This document shows positions 46,085-54,889 of a DNA stretch of 64,000 bases, in pieces. The stretch spans positions 83,880 to 147,879 of the forward strand of contig NZ_LT838842.1 of assembly GCF_900176655.1 (NCBI RefSeq), written 5' to 3'. The notes beneath the pieces were generated by a model that was not told the origin of the DNA, made no database searches, and saw nothing but the letters and a program-made list of their open reading frames with translations. The translations under genes were made by a program, and so were the position numbers. Each line of letters begins with the position of its first letter. Position 1 is the stretch's first letter. Source of the DNA: Collinsella vaginalis. GTDB lineage: Bacteria > Actinomycetota > Coriobacteriia > Coriobacteriales > Coriobacteriaceae.

Positions 46085-46384
46085 ATGGCACTCAACGGAA
46101 AGCAGATCCGTCATCTTCGCAGCCTCGCCCATCACCTGAACCCGGTCGTCTTCGTCGGCAAGGCCGATATCACCGACGCCCTCGTGGACCAGGCAAACCA
46201 GGCCCTCGAGGCGCATGAGCTCATCAAGTGCGGCGTGCAAGACGGCAGCGACCTCTCTGCTCAGGAAGCGGCCGCGGAGCTCGCGGAGCGCACCGGGTCC
46301 GACGTGGTCCAGGTGATCGGACACCGCTTCTCCCTCTATCGTCTGAGCGATAAAAAGGGCATCGAGCACATCCAGCTGCCGTAA
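46085..46384 (+). CDS. yhbY: YhbY/CRM-domain RNA-binding protein
   Basis: A 99-residue CRM-domain protein with GKQIRHLRSLAHHLNPVVFVGK, the conserved N-terminal helix-loop, and VVQVIGHRFSLYR at the C terminus. YhbY (YqeI) associates with pre-50S ribosomal subunits and probably aids assembly. The ATG at 46085 has a GAAGG site and a TACAAT -10 box about 35 nt upstream (46046-46051). The longer in-frame reading starting near 45956 lies upstream of that promoter and is rejected. Confidence 0.92.
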   Translation: MALNGKQIRHLRSLAHHLNPVVFVGKADITDALVDQANQALEAHELIKCGVQDGSDLSAQEAAAELAERTGSDVVQVIGHRFSLYRLSDKKGIEHIQLP

Positions 46385-46544
46385 CGAGCTGAAGCCCCCA
46401 AGCTGAAACTTCTCAGACGTACATGACCTATTTGCGTCCGCATGAATGGCGGTGCCGGGCCGCAGCTCGCTTCGGCCCGATCACGGCACCCAGGCTGCGG
46501 TGCGCGTCGTGAGCCGAGGCACGACCGGATGCACAAGATGGGAG

Positions 46545-46612
46545 CAGAACGTCATCTCAAAGCGGTCACGCAGGCAATCTGCCTGAAAGCGCGGTCGAAC
46601 GTAGGTTTCGGG
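46545..46612. repeat. REP-like hairpin, isolated copy
   Basis: Begins CAGAACGTCATCTC, has the inner hairpin CAGGCA-ATC-TGCCTG, and ends GAACGTAGGTTTCGGG. It is the clearest inner stem of the family found in cluster at 50.1-50.6 kb. Confidence 0.65.
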
Positions 46613-46707
46613 CCCGTATAACCGCATCTCATCGCACGATCAATGTCTCAGGAGTTTGATCGGTGCACAGGTGGATCCTCGGCCCTCGGGCTGTTGTCGA
46701 GCGGCCT

Positions 46708-46886
46708 CCTGGCCAAAAAAGGCGTCGAGGATGTAGTTTCCGAGATGCACGGCGTACCTAAAAGACGCCGGTTAGGTTTAAACGCATAGCCATATATGTT
46801 CAAACCTGTATTCCAAGGCAAAAGCAGCCACCTGAACACCTGAGATAGGAGTCGCGAAATACAGCCTCAACGCCCTTTTTGGCCAG
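46708..46886. repeat. TGGCCAAAAA inverted-repeat element, copy A
   Basis: CTGGCCAAAAAAGGCGTCGA, then GGATGTAGTTTC, on the plus strand (46708-46740) faces a minus-strand counterpart CTGGCCAAAAAGGGCGTTGA, then GGCTGTATTTC (46855-46886). The span is ~180 bp. Copy B at the window end (63743-63929) has the same layout. Confidence 0.7.
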
Positions 46887-46991
46887 CCGCCCGCTGAGGC
46901 GCCGCACGAACATGCGTGATGAAGCTACCGCCACCAACCTCCACTGACCCGCTTGAGCTTCATCACGCCGATAACATGCTTCGACACACGG

Positions 46992-47024
46992 AAAACCCGG
47001 CACCCCATGGGGCACCGGGTTTTC
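46992..47024 (-). terminator. Terminator of ppc
   Basis: AAAACCCGGCACCCC faces GGGGCACCGGGTTTT with a two-base internal mismatch. On the minus strand the stem ends in TTTT, 58 nt after the ppc stop. It could also act on the plus strand. Confidence 0.7.
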
Positions 47025-47081
47025 GACGAGCGAGATGATGCGTAGAGCTGGCCTGTGCGAACGGCGTGGGGCCGTGCTACC

Positions 47082-49805
47082 CTACCCTGTGTTCTGGAGA
47101 CCCGCCGAGACACCGGTGACGGTTGCCAGGATCAAGCTCAGATACTCGGCCTTCGCCTCTTCGGAAAGCTCATCCTGCTGCATGCGGACGGTGCGCAGGG
47201 CGCGAACCTGGGCGATGGACAGTGCATCCACATAGGGGTTGCGCACGCGGACCGCGCGGCCGAGGACCCGGCGATGCTGCAGCGGCCAGTCATCGCCCAC
47301 GATGGCGAGGGTCCAGCGGCGCGTGAGGAGCATCTCGCGATAGACCTTCTCGGAGAGATCAGGTCGATCTCCCAAGGCCAGATAGAGCTTGGCGATGCGC
47401 AGGTCGGTCTTGGCGATCGACATCTCGATGTTGTCGATGAAGGTGGTGAAGAGCGGCCACTCCTTGTACGCGCGGCGCAGGAGGTCGAGGTCGCCGAGCT
47501 TCTCGCAGGCGGAACCGAGGCCGTACCAGGCAGCAAGGTTGATGCGCGCCTGGCTCCAGCTGAACACCCAGGGGATGGTTCGCAGGTCGTCGAGGGACTT
47601 GGCGCCGAGACCGCGCTTGGCCGGACGGCTGCCGATGGGCAAGAGACCGATCTCGGTGAGCGGCGTCACCGTGCTGAACCACGGCGTGAAATCGTCGGTG
47701 TGCAGCAGATCGAGGAAGGCGTCGTGCGAGGCGCGCGAGAGCGTCGACGCCATCGCGGCGTACTTCTCCGTCATCTCAGTGTTCGTGCGCTCCACCGACG
47801 GGGCGCTCGTGAGCAGCGTGGCCGCAGCAACGCTCTCCACATGACGTTCGGCGAGAGCCTGGTTGCCGTAGCGCGCGAAGATGACCTCACCCTGCTCGGT
47901 GAGCTTGAAGCAGCTGTTCACCGACCCACGGGGTTGGGCGAGCACCGCGCGGTTGGCCGGGCCGCCGCCACGGCCCACGGCCCCGCCGCGGCCGTGCATG
48001 AGCGTGAGGTCGATGTCGTTGCGCTCGGCCCAGGCCACGATCCGCTCCTCGGCGGCGTGCAGGGCGAGCGTGGCCGTGGTGGGGCCGGCGTCCTTCGAGG
48101 AATCCGAGTACCCGAGCATGATCTCGAGCTTGCGGCCGGTCTCGGCGAGGCGCTTCTGCACGCCGGGCACCTCGAGCATCCCATCGAGGACGTCGACGCA
48201 GTTCTCCAGATCCTCAAGCTGCTCGAACAGCGGGACCACATCGATCACCGGCACGTCCTCAACGTGCGCGAAGGCGAGGTTCGCGAGCTCGTAGACGTCC
48301 GCCACATTCTGGGCGCTCTTGGTGAAGGAGATGATGTAGCGGCGGGCCGCCTTCAAACCAAACCGGCGCTGGATCATGCCGAGGGCGCGGAAGGTGTCGA
48401 GCACCTCGCGGGTCATCGGGTCAAGCTTGCCCTGGCGGCCATGCTCGCGGATATCGGCCAGCGCGCGGCTGTGCACGACGGAGTGCTGACGGAACTCGGT
48501 CTCGACCATATGGAAGCCGAAGGTCTCCACCTGCCAGATGATCGTCTGAACCGGGCCGTAGGCGGCGCGGACGGCACCCGCCTCGGCGAGTGACCGCTGC
48601 ACGACGCGCAGATCTTCGAGGAACTCATCGGCATTGCGGTACATGGTGTCGGCCACGCGGCGGACCGTCGCATTCAGACGCTCGGCCATGACGATCATGA
48701 CGGCGCGGTGCATCTCGGAGGCGGAGATCCCCATGGCGCGCTCGGTCAGGATCTCGCTGAGCTCGACCTGATGGTTCCACAGGTTGATGAGCTCCTCTGA
48801 AGGCGGCGTGTAGCGGGCCTCGAGCGTGAGGTTGCGGCCCACGCGGCGGCACTTGTCCTCGAGCTTGCCGATCATGTGCGTCGCGTACTTGTGGGCCACC
48901 TCGCGGCTGACCTTGGCCGTCACGTTGGGGTTGCCGTCGCGGTCCGTGCCGATCCAGCTGCCGGGATGGAAGAACGCCGGGCAGAGCGGAGGCACGGTGC
49001 CCGCGCGCTCGCCGAGCATCCAGTCGTCGAAACGGCGGTAGACCTCGGGAATGGTGTCGAAAAGCGTGTTGTCGAAGATATCGATGATCGTGTCGGCTTC
49101 CTCGACGGGCGTAGGCTTCTTGAGCGCCACGGGCGAGGTGCGCACGAGGGCGTCGATCTCCTGGAGCATGTGGCGCTCGTTCTCCATGAGGTCGGTGCCG
49201 CCGAGAAGGGGCCGCTCCTCCAGAAGGCGGGCGATGCGGCGGATCTTGCCCTCAACGGCCTTGCGGCGCGCCTCGGTGGGGTGCGCGGTGAAGACCGGGT
49301 GGAACTCGAGGCGGTTCAGCAGCTCGACGGCATGCTCGCGGCCCACCTCGTCCACCAGCTGGTGGAAGGCAACCGTGAGCTCGTTTGCCGGATCGGCCGG
49401 CGTGCCCGCAACAGCGTCGAGCACGACGCCGCCCTCGCGCTCGCGGAGCGATTGGACGCGGTAGTTCTCCTCAGAGAGGTTCGCCAGGTGGAAGAAGGAG
49501 GTGAAGGCGCGAACCAGGACCTGCGCGTGGTCGATATCGAGGCGGTCGATGAGGGCCACGGCATCGCGGAAGGCGGCGGCGCCCGCTCCGCTCTCGGACG
49601 GGATGCCCTCGGCGTCGATGGCCTCGCTCACGGCGTCGGTGCCGGGGTTGCCCTCGTTGGCCGTGACCACGCAGGCCAGGAGCTCGTCGAAAAGGCTCCG
49701 CACCTGTGGGTCGTACTCGTCGAGGACCTTGCGCTCCAGGCGCAGGAACAGCGCCAGATGGTCGCGTAGGCTCTCAGGGATATCGATCTCGGTGATCTCG
49801 GACAA
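47082..49805 (-). CDS. ppc: Phosphoenolpyruvate carboxylase
   Basis: Anaplerotic carboxylation of PEP to oxaloacetate. The ~907-residue enzyme has the catalytic histidine block VFTAHPTEARRKAV, the LMLGYSDSSKDAGP-type substrate loop, MHGRGGAVGRGGGPANRAV and the invariant C-terminal QNTG. The start is the TTG at 49805, after GGAGGGGG. The ATG further upstream (49859) would lie before the TATAAT at 49842-49847, which fits a promoter -10 box, so it cannot be the start from that promoter. Confidence 0.94.
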   Translation of the reverse strand: MSEITEIDIPESLRDHLALFLRLERKVLDEYDPQVRSLFDELLACVVTANEGNPGTDAVSEAIDAEGIPSESGAGAAAFRDAVALIDRLDIDHAQVLVRAFTSFFHLANLSEENYRVQSLREREGGVVLDAVAGTPADPANELTVAFHQLVDEVGREHAVELLNRLEFHPVFTAHPTEARRKAVEGKIRRIARLLEERPLLGGTDLMENERHMLQEIDALVRTSPVALKKPTPVEEADTIIDIFDNTLFDTIPEVYRRFDDWMLGERAGTVPPLCPAFFHPGSWIGTDRDGNPNVTAKVSREVAHKYATHMIGKLEDKCRRVGRNLTLEARYTPPSEELINLWNHQVELSEILTERAMGISASEMHRAVMIVMAERLNATVRRVADTMYRNADEFLEDLRVVQRSLAEAGAVRAAYGPVQTIIWQVETFGFHMVETEFRQHSVVHSRALADIREHGRQGKLDPMTREVLDTFRALGMIQRRFGLKAARRYIISFTKSAQNVADVYELANLAFAHVEDVPVIDVVPLFEQLEDLENCVDVLDGMLEVPGVQKRLAETGRKLEIMLGYSDSSKDAGPTTATLALHAAEERIVAWAERNDIDLTLMHGRGGAVGRGGGPANRAVLAQPRGSVNSCFKLTEQGEVIFARYGNQALAERHVESVAAATLLTSAPSVERTNTEMTEKYAAMASTLSRASHDAFLDLLHTDDFTPWFSTVTPLTEIGLLPIGSRPAKRGLGAKSLDDLRTIPWVFSWSQARINLAAWYGLGSACEKLGDLDLLRRAYKEWPLFTTFIDNIEMSIAKTDLRIAKLYLALGDRPDLSEKVYREMLLTRRWTLAIVGDDWPLQHRRVLGRAVRVRNPYVDALSIAQVRALRTVRMQQDELSEEAKAEYLSLILATVTGVSAGLQNTG

Positions 49806-49841
49806 AACGCGTCCCCCTCCGTTTTTGGCCAGTGCCTGCCC

Positions 49842-49847
49842 ATTATA
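49842..49847 (-). promoter_or_regulatory. -10 box of ppc
   Basis: TATAAT on the minus strand, about 37 nt upstream of the TTG start. It decides against the longer ATG start. Confidence 0.55.
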
Positions 49848-49859
49848 GGACGAACGCAT

Positions 49860-50729
49860 TTAGCGCTTTATTACGCAAAAGTAAATCATGCGTTTCCATA
49901 AAATCGGCGAACGGGGGTTTCAAGACTGTGAACAGCAGCGGCGAGGGTTGCGGACGGGTGGGTGAGTTGGGGTGGCGTGCGCACGCTCGCAAGCGGCTGC
50001 ACGGGCATGATGGCGCGCAAAGCGCGGGCGACCCAGGTGACGGCGGTCCCAAAGAGAACTAGGATCGGTCTCGACCCGAAAACCTGGTGTGGCTGCCCGT
50101 CATGCGCGCAAAACGTACTTTCCCGGTCGTCTCCGAGCAGGCATCGCTCGGTGCGTCCCAATTCGCTTGTAAAACGTACTTTCCTGACCGCCTCCAGGCA
50201 AATTGCTTGGCAGGGCGCCTCGAAAAGACGTTTTCGGGATGAGATCGGCAGCCCGGCGGCTCAGAGACACGACGCCAACGTTCGACACGCAACCCAACAC
50301 CGCTGCGGCGAACCCACTTCTGCTCGTAAACGTGCTTTCAAGCCGCATCCGGGTAACGCGCCCCGCCACGGATCCGGGCTCACGAGCAAAACGTCATCTC
50401 GAAGCTGTTCCCAGGCAAATCGCCGAGAAAACGACATCGAGATGACGTTTTCCCGGGCAGAATCGACAGCAACTAGCCGGTTCAGAAAACCCTCTTCTGG
50501 GCCCTATCCCCACCACCCGTCATGCAGAGGGACTAAAGCATACTTTCAGACCCATCTCTTAGGCATTCTGCCTGGAGACGGGCTCGAGATGACGTTTTCC
50601 ACTTTAAGCGTGTCGATCCGCCTCCTACGCACCGCAAGCTCCAGCAGCCCGCGGCGCGCACTCCACGCTGAAGCAGCCTCACGCGGTGGCCGCACACGCG
50701 GCAAGCCCCAGGGACCCGGCCACTTGCCC
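49860..50729. other. Gap between ppc and hisS filled with REP-like repeats
   Basis: 870 bases with no gene. 50108-50600 is a cluster of large imperfect hairpins (separate entry). The remaining parts show no recognised feature. Confidence 0.7.
50108..50600. repeat. Cluster of five REP-like palindromic repeats
   Basis: Five degenerate copies of a ~65-70-bp hairpin start near 50108, 50167, 50333, 50384 and 50533. The best (50384-50453) opens GCAAAACGTCATCTCGA and closes TCGAGATGACGTTTTCCCG. A central small stem (AGGCA-N3-TGCCT in the best copies) is framed by GC-rich inner arms. Variant outer arms read AAACGTACTTTC. The cluster occupies most of the ppc-hisS gap. No REP-associated transposase is in the window. 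Confidence 0.8.
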
Positions 50730-52046
50730 TCACCCCAGGTGCGTCGACACCCACGCCGCCACCTCGGCACGCGGCACGAGCTCCTCCTCGTGCGTGCCCA
50801 GGTCGCGCACCTTGACAGCGCCGGCGGCGAGCTCGTCCTCCCCTATGATGACAATCAGGCGAGACCCGAGCTTGTCGGCCTGCTTGAACTGGCTCTTGAG
50901 CGATCGGCCCTGGTAATCGGCCTCGGTGCGAACGCCCGCACCCCGCAGGGCGCGGCAGACGGCGAACGCCTCACCGCGGAGCTCCGCCCCGGCATTCGCC
51001 ACGTACACGCTGGGCTCCTCATCGCTTCCCAGATCGCCGCCGAAGGCCTCGAGCGCGAGCAGGGCGCGCTCGAAACCCACGGCGAACCCGACGCCCGCCG
51101 TGGGCTTGCCGCCCTCGAGCTCCACGAGACCGTCGTAGCGCCCTCCGCCGCCGATGGAGCCCACGCCCGCACCGGGCGCCTCGACCTCGAACACCGTGCG
51201 CGTGTAGTAATCGAGGCCGCGGACGAGGGTCGGGTCCTCCACGTAGGCCACGCCCGCCTCGTCGAGATAGCGCTTGACCTGGTCATAGTGAGTCGCGCAC
51301 TCATCGCAGAGGTGGTCGGGGGCGAGCGGGGCGCTCGCCATGACCGCACGGCACGACTCGTTCTTGCAGTCGAAGGCGCGCAGCGGGTTGATCTCAGCGC
51401 GCTCGAGGCATTCATCGCACATCTCGTCTGCGTGAGCGAGGATGAAATCGCGGACGAGATCGCGGTATGCCGGACGGCACGTGGGGTCGCCCATGGAGTT
51501 GATGAGCAGCCGGAGCTTTGAGACGTCGAAGCCCAGGCGCCGGTAGAAGTCCATGAGCATGATGATGCACTCGGCGTCGGCTGCCGGGTCGGGAGCCCCG
51601 AGCCACTCGATCCCCACCTGGTGGAACTGGCGCAGACGGCCCTTCTGTGGGCGCTCACCGCGGAACATCGCCTCGGCGTAGTAGCCCTTGAACGGGGCGG
51701 CGCCCTGCGGCACCAGGTTGTTCTCGACCACAGCGCGCACCACGCCCGCCGTGCCCTCGGGGCGGAGCGCCAGGCGCTGCTTGGGCTTCAGGGCCGCGTC
51801 GCTCCCCTCCTCGAGCACGCGCGCGAAGTTGGCGCCCGAGAACACGCGGAACATCTCCTTGCGCACCACGTCCGTGGACTGGCCGATGCCGTGCACGAAG
51901 ACATCGAGCTGCTCGATAGCCGGCGTCTCAACGGGCGAGAAGCCGTATGGGCCGAACGTCTCGGCGGCGATCTCCTGCATCCGCTGCCACGCGCGCATCT
52001 CGCGCCCCATGAGGTCCTTGGTTCCCTCTGCCTTCTGTGCCTGCAT
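50730..52046 (-). CDS. hisS: Histidyl-tRNA synthetase
   Basis: Class II synthetase charging tRNA-His. At 438 residues it is of normal length. Motif 1 lies near PVETPAIEQLDVF, motif 2 is FRGERPQKGRLRQFHQVGIE, and the histidine-specific blocks are LVRGLDYYTRTVFE and GGGRYDGLVE. The C-terminal anticodon-binding domain follows. The ATG at 52046 follows GAGAGGA; a longer frame upstream has no site. In many bacteria hisS precedes aspS, but here they are 42 kb apart. Confidence 0.96.
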   Translation of the reverse strand: MQAQKAEGTKDLMGREMRAWQRMQEIAAETFGPYGFSPVETPAIEQLDVFVHGIGQSTDVVRKEMFRVFSGANFARVLEEGSDAALKPKQRLALRPEGTAGVVRAVVENNLVPQGAAPFKGYYAEAMFRGERPQKGRLRQFHQVGIEWLGAPDPAADAECIIMLMDFYRRLGFDVSKLRLLINSMGDPTCRPAYRDLVRDFILAHADEMCDECLERAEINPLRAFDCKNESCRAVMASAPLAPDHLCDECATHYDQVKRYLDEAGVAYVEDPTLVRGLDYYTRTVFEVEAPGAGVGSIGGGGRYDGLVELEGGKPTAGVGFAVGFERALLALEAFGGDLGSDEEPSVYVANAGAELRGEAFAVCRALRGAGVRTEADYQGRSLKSQFKQADKLGSRLIVIIGEDELAAGAVKVRDLGTHEEELVPRAEVAAWVSTHLG

Positions 52047-52392
52047 GTCGTTCCTCTCCACAGCCGTTTTCCGTGCCCCATTATACGTGGCTCCCAAGCG
52101 CGCGCGGAGGAGGGCAGAATGACGGAGCATAGGGAGGATCGAAAGGGGCTACCCCGGGTGTGCGCGCAGGAGGGCGCGGGCAGCATCGATGATCAGCGAC
52201 TTCGTGTCTGCCCCGATGGCGCGCGGAGGAGGGATAAGGCGACGCGGCGCCATGAAGATAGGGTGGCGGCCGCGGCCGTGCGATCCGATACGACATCCGA
52301 ACGTCTGAAACAGGGCCATCGGGGAAAGATAGGTCATAGGTCATTGCATCCCCATTTCAACCGGTGCCTTTTGACACCCGAAAGGAGCACCC

Positions 52393-53337
52393 ATGTCCAC
52401 CATCAAGAACGTAACGATCGCAGGCGGCGGCGTCCTCGGAAGCCAAATCGCCTTCCAGGCGGCCTACAGCGGCTTCAACGTCAAGATCTGGTTGCGCAGC
52501 GCCGCCTCCATTGAGCGTGCGCGCCCCAAGATCGACCGTCTGCTCGACATCTACCTCAAGACCCTCGAGGCGTGGAAGACCAACCCCGCCGCCTACGCCC
52601 GCGGCTTCGCCGACTCCAAGGACCTCTCCGCCGCCGAGATCGACGAGCTCAAGGCCCGCGCCCAAGCCGCGCACGACAGCATCGTGCTCACGGACAGCTA
52701 CGAGGAGGCCGCCCGCGACGCCGACCTCGTGATCGAGGCCATCGCCGAGGACCCCGAGCAGAAGATCGCCTTCTACACCGAGCTCGCCAAGCACCTCCCC
52801 GAGAAAACGATCATCGCAACCAACTCCTCCACCATGCTCCCCAGCACCTTCGCCGAGCACACCGGCCGTCCCGAGAAGTACCTCGCGCTCCACTTCGCCA
52901 ATGAGATCTGGCGCAACAACACCGCCGAGGTCATGGGACACGACGGCACCTCGAAGGAGGCCTACGACGCCGTGGCCCAGTTCGCGGCCGACATCCACAT
53001 GGTCCCGCTGCTGCTGCACAAGGAGCAGCCCGGCTACATCCTGAACACCATGCTCGTGCCGTTCCTGAATGCCGCCGAGGTCCTGTACGCCAAGGGCGTG
53101 GCCGACCCCGAGACGATCGACAAGACCTGGCAGCTCGGCACCGGTGCTCCGGCCGGCCCCTTCCGCATCCTCGACGTCATCGGCCTCACCACGGCCTACA
53201 ACGTGGTCATGCTCGATCCGCAGGCCAAGGACCCCGAGACGATCCAGGGCAAGATCGCCGCGCTCCTGAAGGAGAAGATCGACGCGGGCAAGACCGGCGT
53301 CAACGCGGGTGAGGGCTTCTACAAGTACACCAAGTAA
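52393..53337 (+). CDS. 3-hydroxyacyl-CoA dehydrogenase-type NAD-binding protein
   Basis: A 314-residue stand-alone dehydrogenase. The Rossmann motif is GGGVLGSQIA (11-20), and IEAIAEDPEQK and NSSTM follow the family. The catalytic histidine block is HFANEIWRNNTAEVMGH rather than the HFFNP of fatty-acid enzymes, a variant common in lactobacilli and Coriobacteriia whose substrate is unclear. The C-terminal helical domain carries GFYKYTK. The ATG follows GAAAGGAGC, and a very strong terminator follows the stop. No other beta-oxidation or butyrate gene is adjacent. Confidence 0.88.
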   Translation: MSTIKNVTIAGGGVLGSQIAFQAAYSGFNVKIWLRSAASIERARPKIDRLLDIYLKTLEAWKTNPAAYARGFADSKDLSAAEIDELKARAQAAHDSIVLTDSYEEAARDADLVIEAIAEDPEQKIAFYTELAKHLPEKTIIATNSSTMLPSTFAEHTGRPEKYLALHFANEIWRNNTAEVMGHDGTSKEAYDAVAQFAADIHMVPLLLHKEQPGYILNTMLVPFLNAAEVLYAKGVADPETIDKTWQLGTGAPAGPFRILDVIGLTTAYNVVMLDPQAKDPETIQGKIAALLKEKIDAGKTGVNAGEGFYKYTK

Positions 53338-53369
53338 GGCGCATGGCCACATAGGCTCCGCAGCGCGAA

Positions 53370-53408
53370 ACGCGGCGATGGGACGTGCTCCCGTCGCCGC
53401 GTTTTTTC
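53370..53408 (+). terminator. Terminator of the hydroxyacyl-CoA dehydrogenase gene
   Basis: A 14-bp stem ACGCGGCGATGGGA/TCCCGTCGCCGCGT with one G-T pair, followed by TTTTTT. Confidence 0.93.
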
Positions 53409-53534
53409 AATATCCGTCGCGATCGGCGCGCGGGGCGCCGGGGCGGTGCCGCCAAAGCCACGCATAGGCTCGGTCGCGCGGCGCTGGCACCACACACGCG
53501 AGCCGCCAGAGGCGCGTACCCCACCCGCCCAACA

Positions 53535-54650
53535 TCACGCCTTTGAGCTGGAGGCTGCTGCAGACCGACGCCGGGGGACCTTCAGAAACGAGAGCTGCGT
53601 CTCCGACAACACAATGGATGAGAAGATCAGCGCGAAGCCGAACAGGAGGCGCGCGGTGACGACCTCCCCGGTCATCAGCACCGAGAACAGGACGCCTGAG
53701 GGAGACTCGAGGGAGAGCAGGAGCGACCCCGTTGAGGCGGGAACGTGCGCGAGGGCGAGGTTCTGGATGAGGAGGCCCACGCAGGTCCCGATCACCGACA
53801 GGAAGGCGAGGACGCCAATGAACTCAGGGGTCACCGCGGCGAGCGGCAGCGGAGGCTCCAGGATGATCGCGGGCGGCAGGCTCATGACGCCGACGGTCAG
53901 GAACATCCAGAACGTGATGACGTTGACGTCGAGGTCCCGACCGAACTTGGCCACGGACGCGATCTGCACGGCAAAGAAGACGGCGCCGATAAGTGAGAGA
54001 ACGTCCCCTGCGCCAGCCGATAGGCTGTCGAGGGCGACGAGACCGATGCCAGCCAGGCAAAGCACGGCAGCGCCCACGTTGTAGCGCGTGAGCTTCTCAC
54101 GGCTGATGAGATAGCTGATGAAGGGGACGAGCACGCAGTAGGTGCCTGTGAGGAAGGCGTTCTTGCCGGCGGTTGTCAAGCCGAGCCCCGTGGTCTGGAA
54201 TGTGTACGCAACCCAGGTGACGAGGCCGACGCCGATGCCGACGACGAGGTTGCGCCGGTTCAGGTGCGCCTGGATGCGACGGCGGAACAGGATGAGCATG
54301 ATGATGGCCGAGACCAGGAAGCGCACGACGAGCAGCTGGTAGGTGGGGATGACGTTCAGGGCGTCCTTCATGACGAAGAACGAAAAGCCCCAGATCAAGG
54401 CCATGCCGAGGAGCAGGAGCTTCCAGAAGAGCGGCGAGCGGGCACCGGCACCGCGAAGCTCGCCGGGCACACGGTCCTCGGGTGCGACAGGGGTATCGCT
54501 CTGAGAGGCGGCGTCGGCACGGACGGCCGCGCGCTTCTCGCGAAGCTGGGAGAAGAGCTGCTGGACGGCGGCCCCGGCGCGCTCATCGCGCATGCCGGCA
54601 CGGCAGGAGCCGCGGCGGGATCGAGTTTTAGATGAAGGATGGACGGTCAT
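53535..54650 (-). CDS. EamA-family DMT transporter
   Basis: A ~371-residue membrane protein with ten predicted helices in two EamA repeats (first from LLLLGMALIWGFSFFVMKDAL, second from LSLIGAVFFAVQIASVAKFG). The Drug/Metabolite Transporter superfamily exports amino acids or other metabolites; no substrate can be assigned. A long Ser/Arg/Ala-rich cytoplasmic N terminus (about 70 residues) is unusual. The start is uncertain: the ATG at 54650 lacks a good ribosome site, and the M of MRDERAG (54593) is an alternative. Confidence 0.87.
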   Translation of the reverse strand: MTVHPSSKTRSRRGSCRAGMRDERAGAAVQQLFSQLREKRAAVRADAASQSDTPVAPEDRVPGELRGAGARSPLFWKLLLLGMALIWGFSFFVMKDALNVIPTYQLLVVRFLVSAIIMLILFRRRIQAHLNRRNLVVGIGVGLVTWVAYTFQTTGLGLTTAGKNAFLTGTYCVLVPFISYLISREKLTRYNVGAAVLCLAGIGLVALDSLSAGAGDVLSLIGAVFFAVQIASVAKFGRDLDVNVITFWMFLTVGVMSLPPAIILEPPLPLAAVTPEFIGVLAFLSVIGTCVGLLIQNLALAHVPASTGSLLLSLESPSGVLFSVLMTGEVVTARLLFGFALIFSSIVLSETQLSFLKVPRRRSAAASSSKA

Positions 54651-54726
54651 GGTCGGGCATCCGCTTCTCGCATGGGAAGGCGTGGTGTCCGCGCCGGCGC
54701 AGCGCCGGTCGCCGCCTCAGATGATG

Positions 54727-54760
54727 GCAGGGGCGCACCGGACCCCCGGTGCGCCCCTGC
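54727..54760. terminator. Perfect 15-bp hairpin upstream of the EamA gene
   Basis: GCAGGGGCGCACCGG pairs exactly with CCGGTGCGCCCCTGC across a four-base loop, 130 nt after the PTS gene stop and 77 nt before the EamA start. There is no U-tract. It may insulate the two genes or attenuate the second. Confidence 0.5.
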
Positions 54761-54889
54761 AATGTACCACGCTGATCAGGGCGTTCTCAATCCATCGAGA
54801 TAAAGCGGGCGGAATGGGCACGGACACAGCGCGCAGCTAGAGGCCGCGCACCGCATCCCCCATCGTCCTAGGCGCCGCCCCCTCAAACG

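Larger units (their letters stand above)
46385..47081. other. Repeat-rich gap between yhbY and ppc
   Basis: 697 bases without a gene. It holds a REP-like hairpin (46545-46612), the TGGCCAAAAA inverted-repeat element (46708-46886) and a terminator (46992-47024). Nothing else was recognised. Confidence 0.65.
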
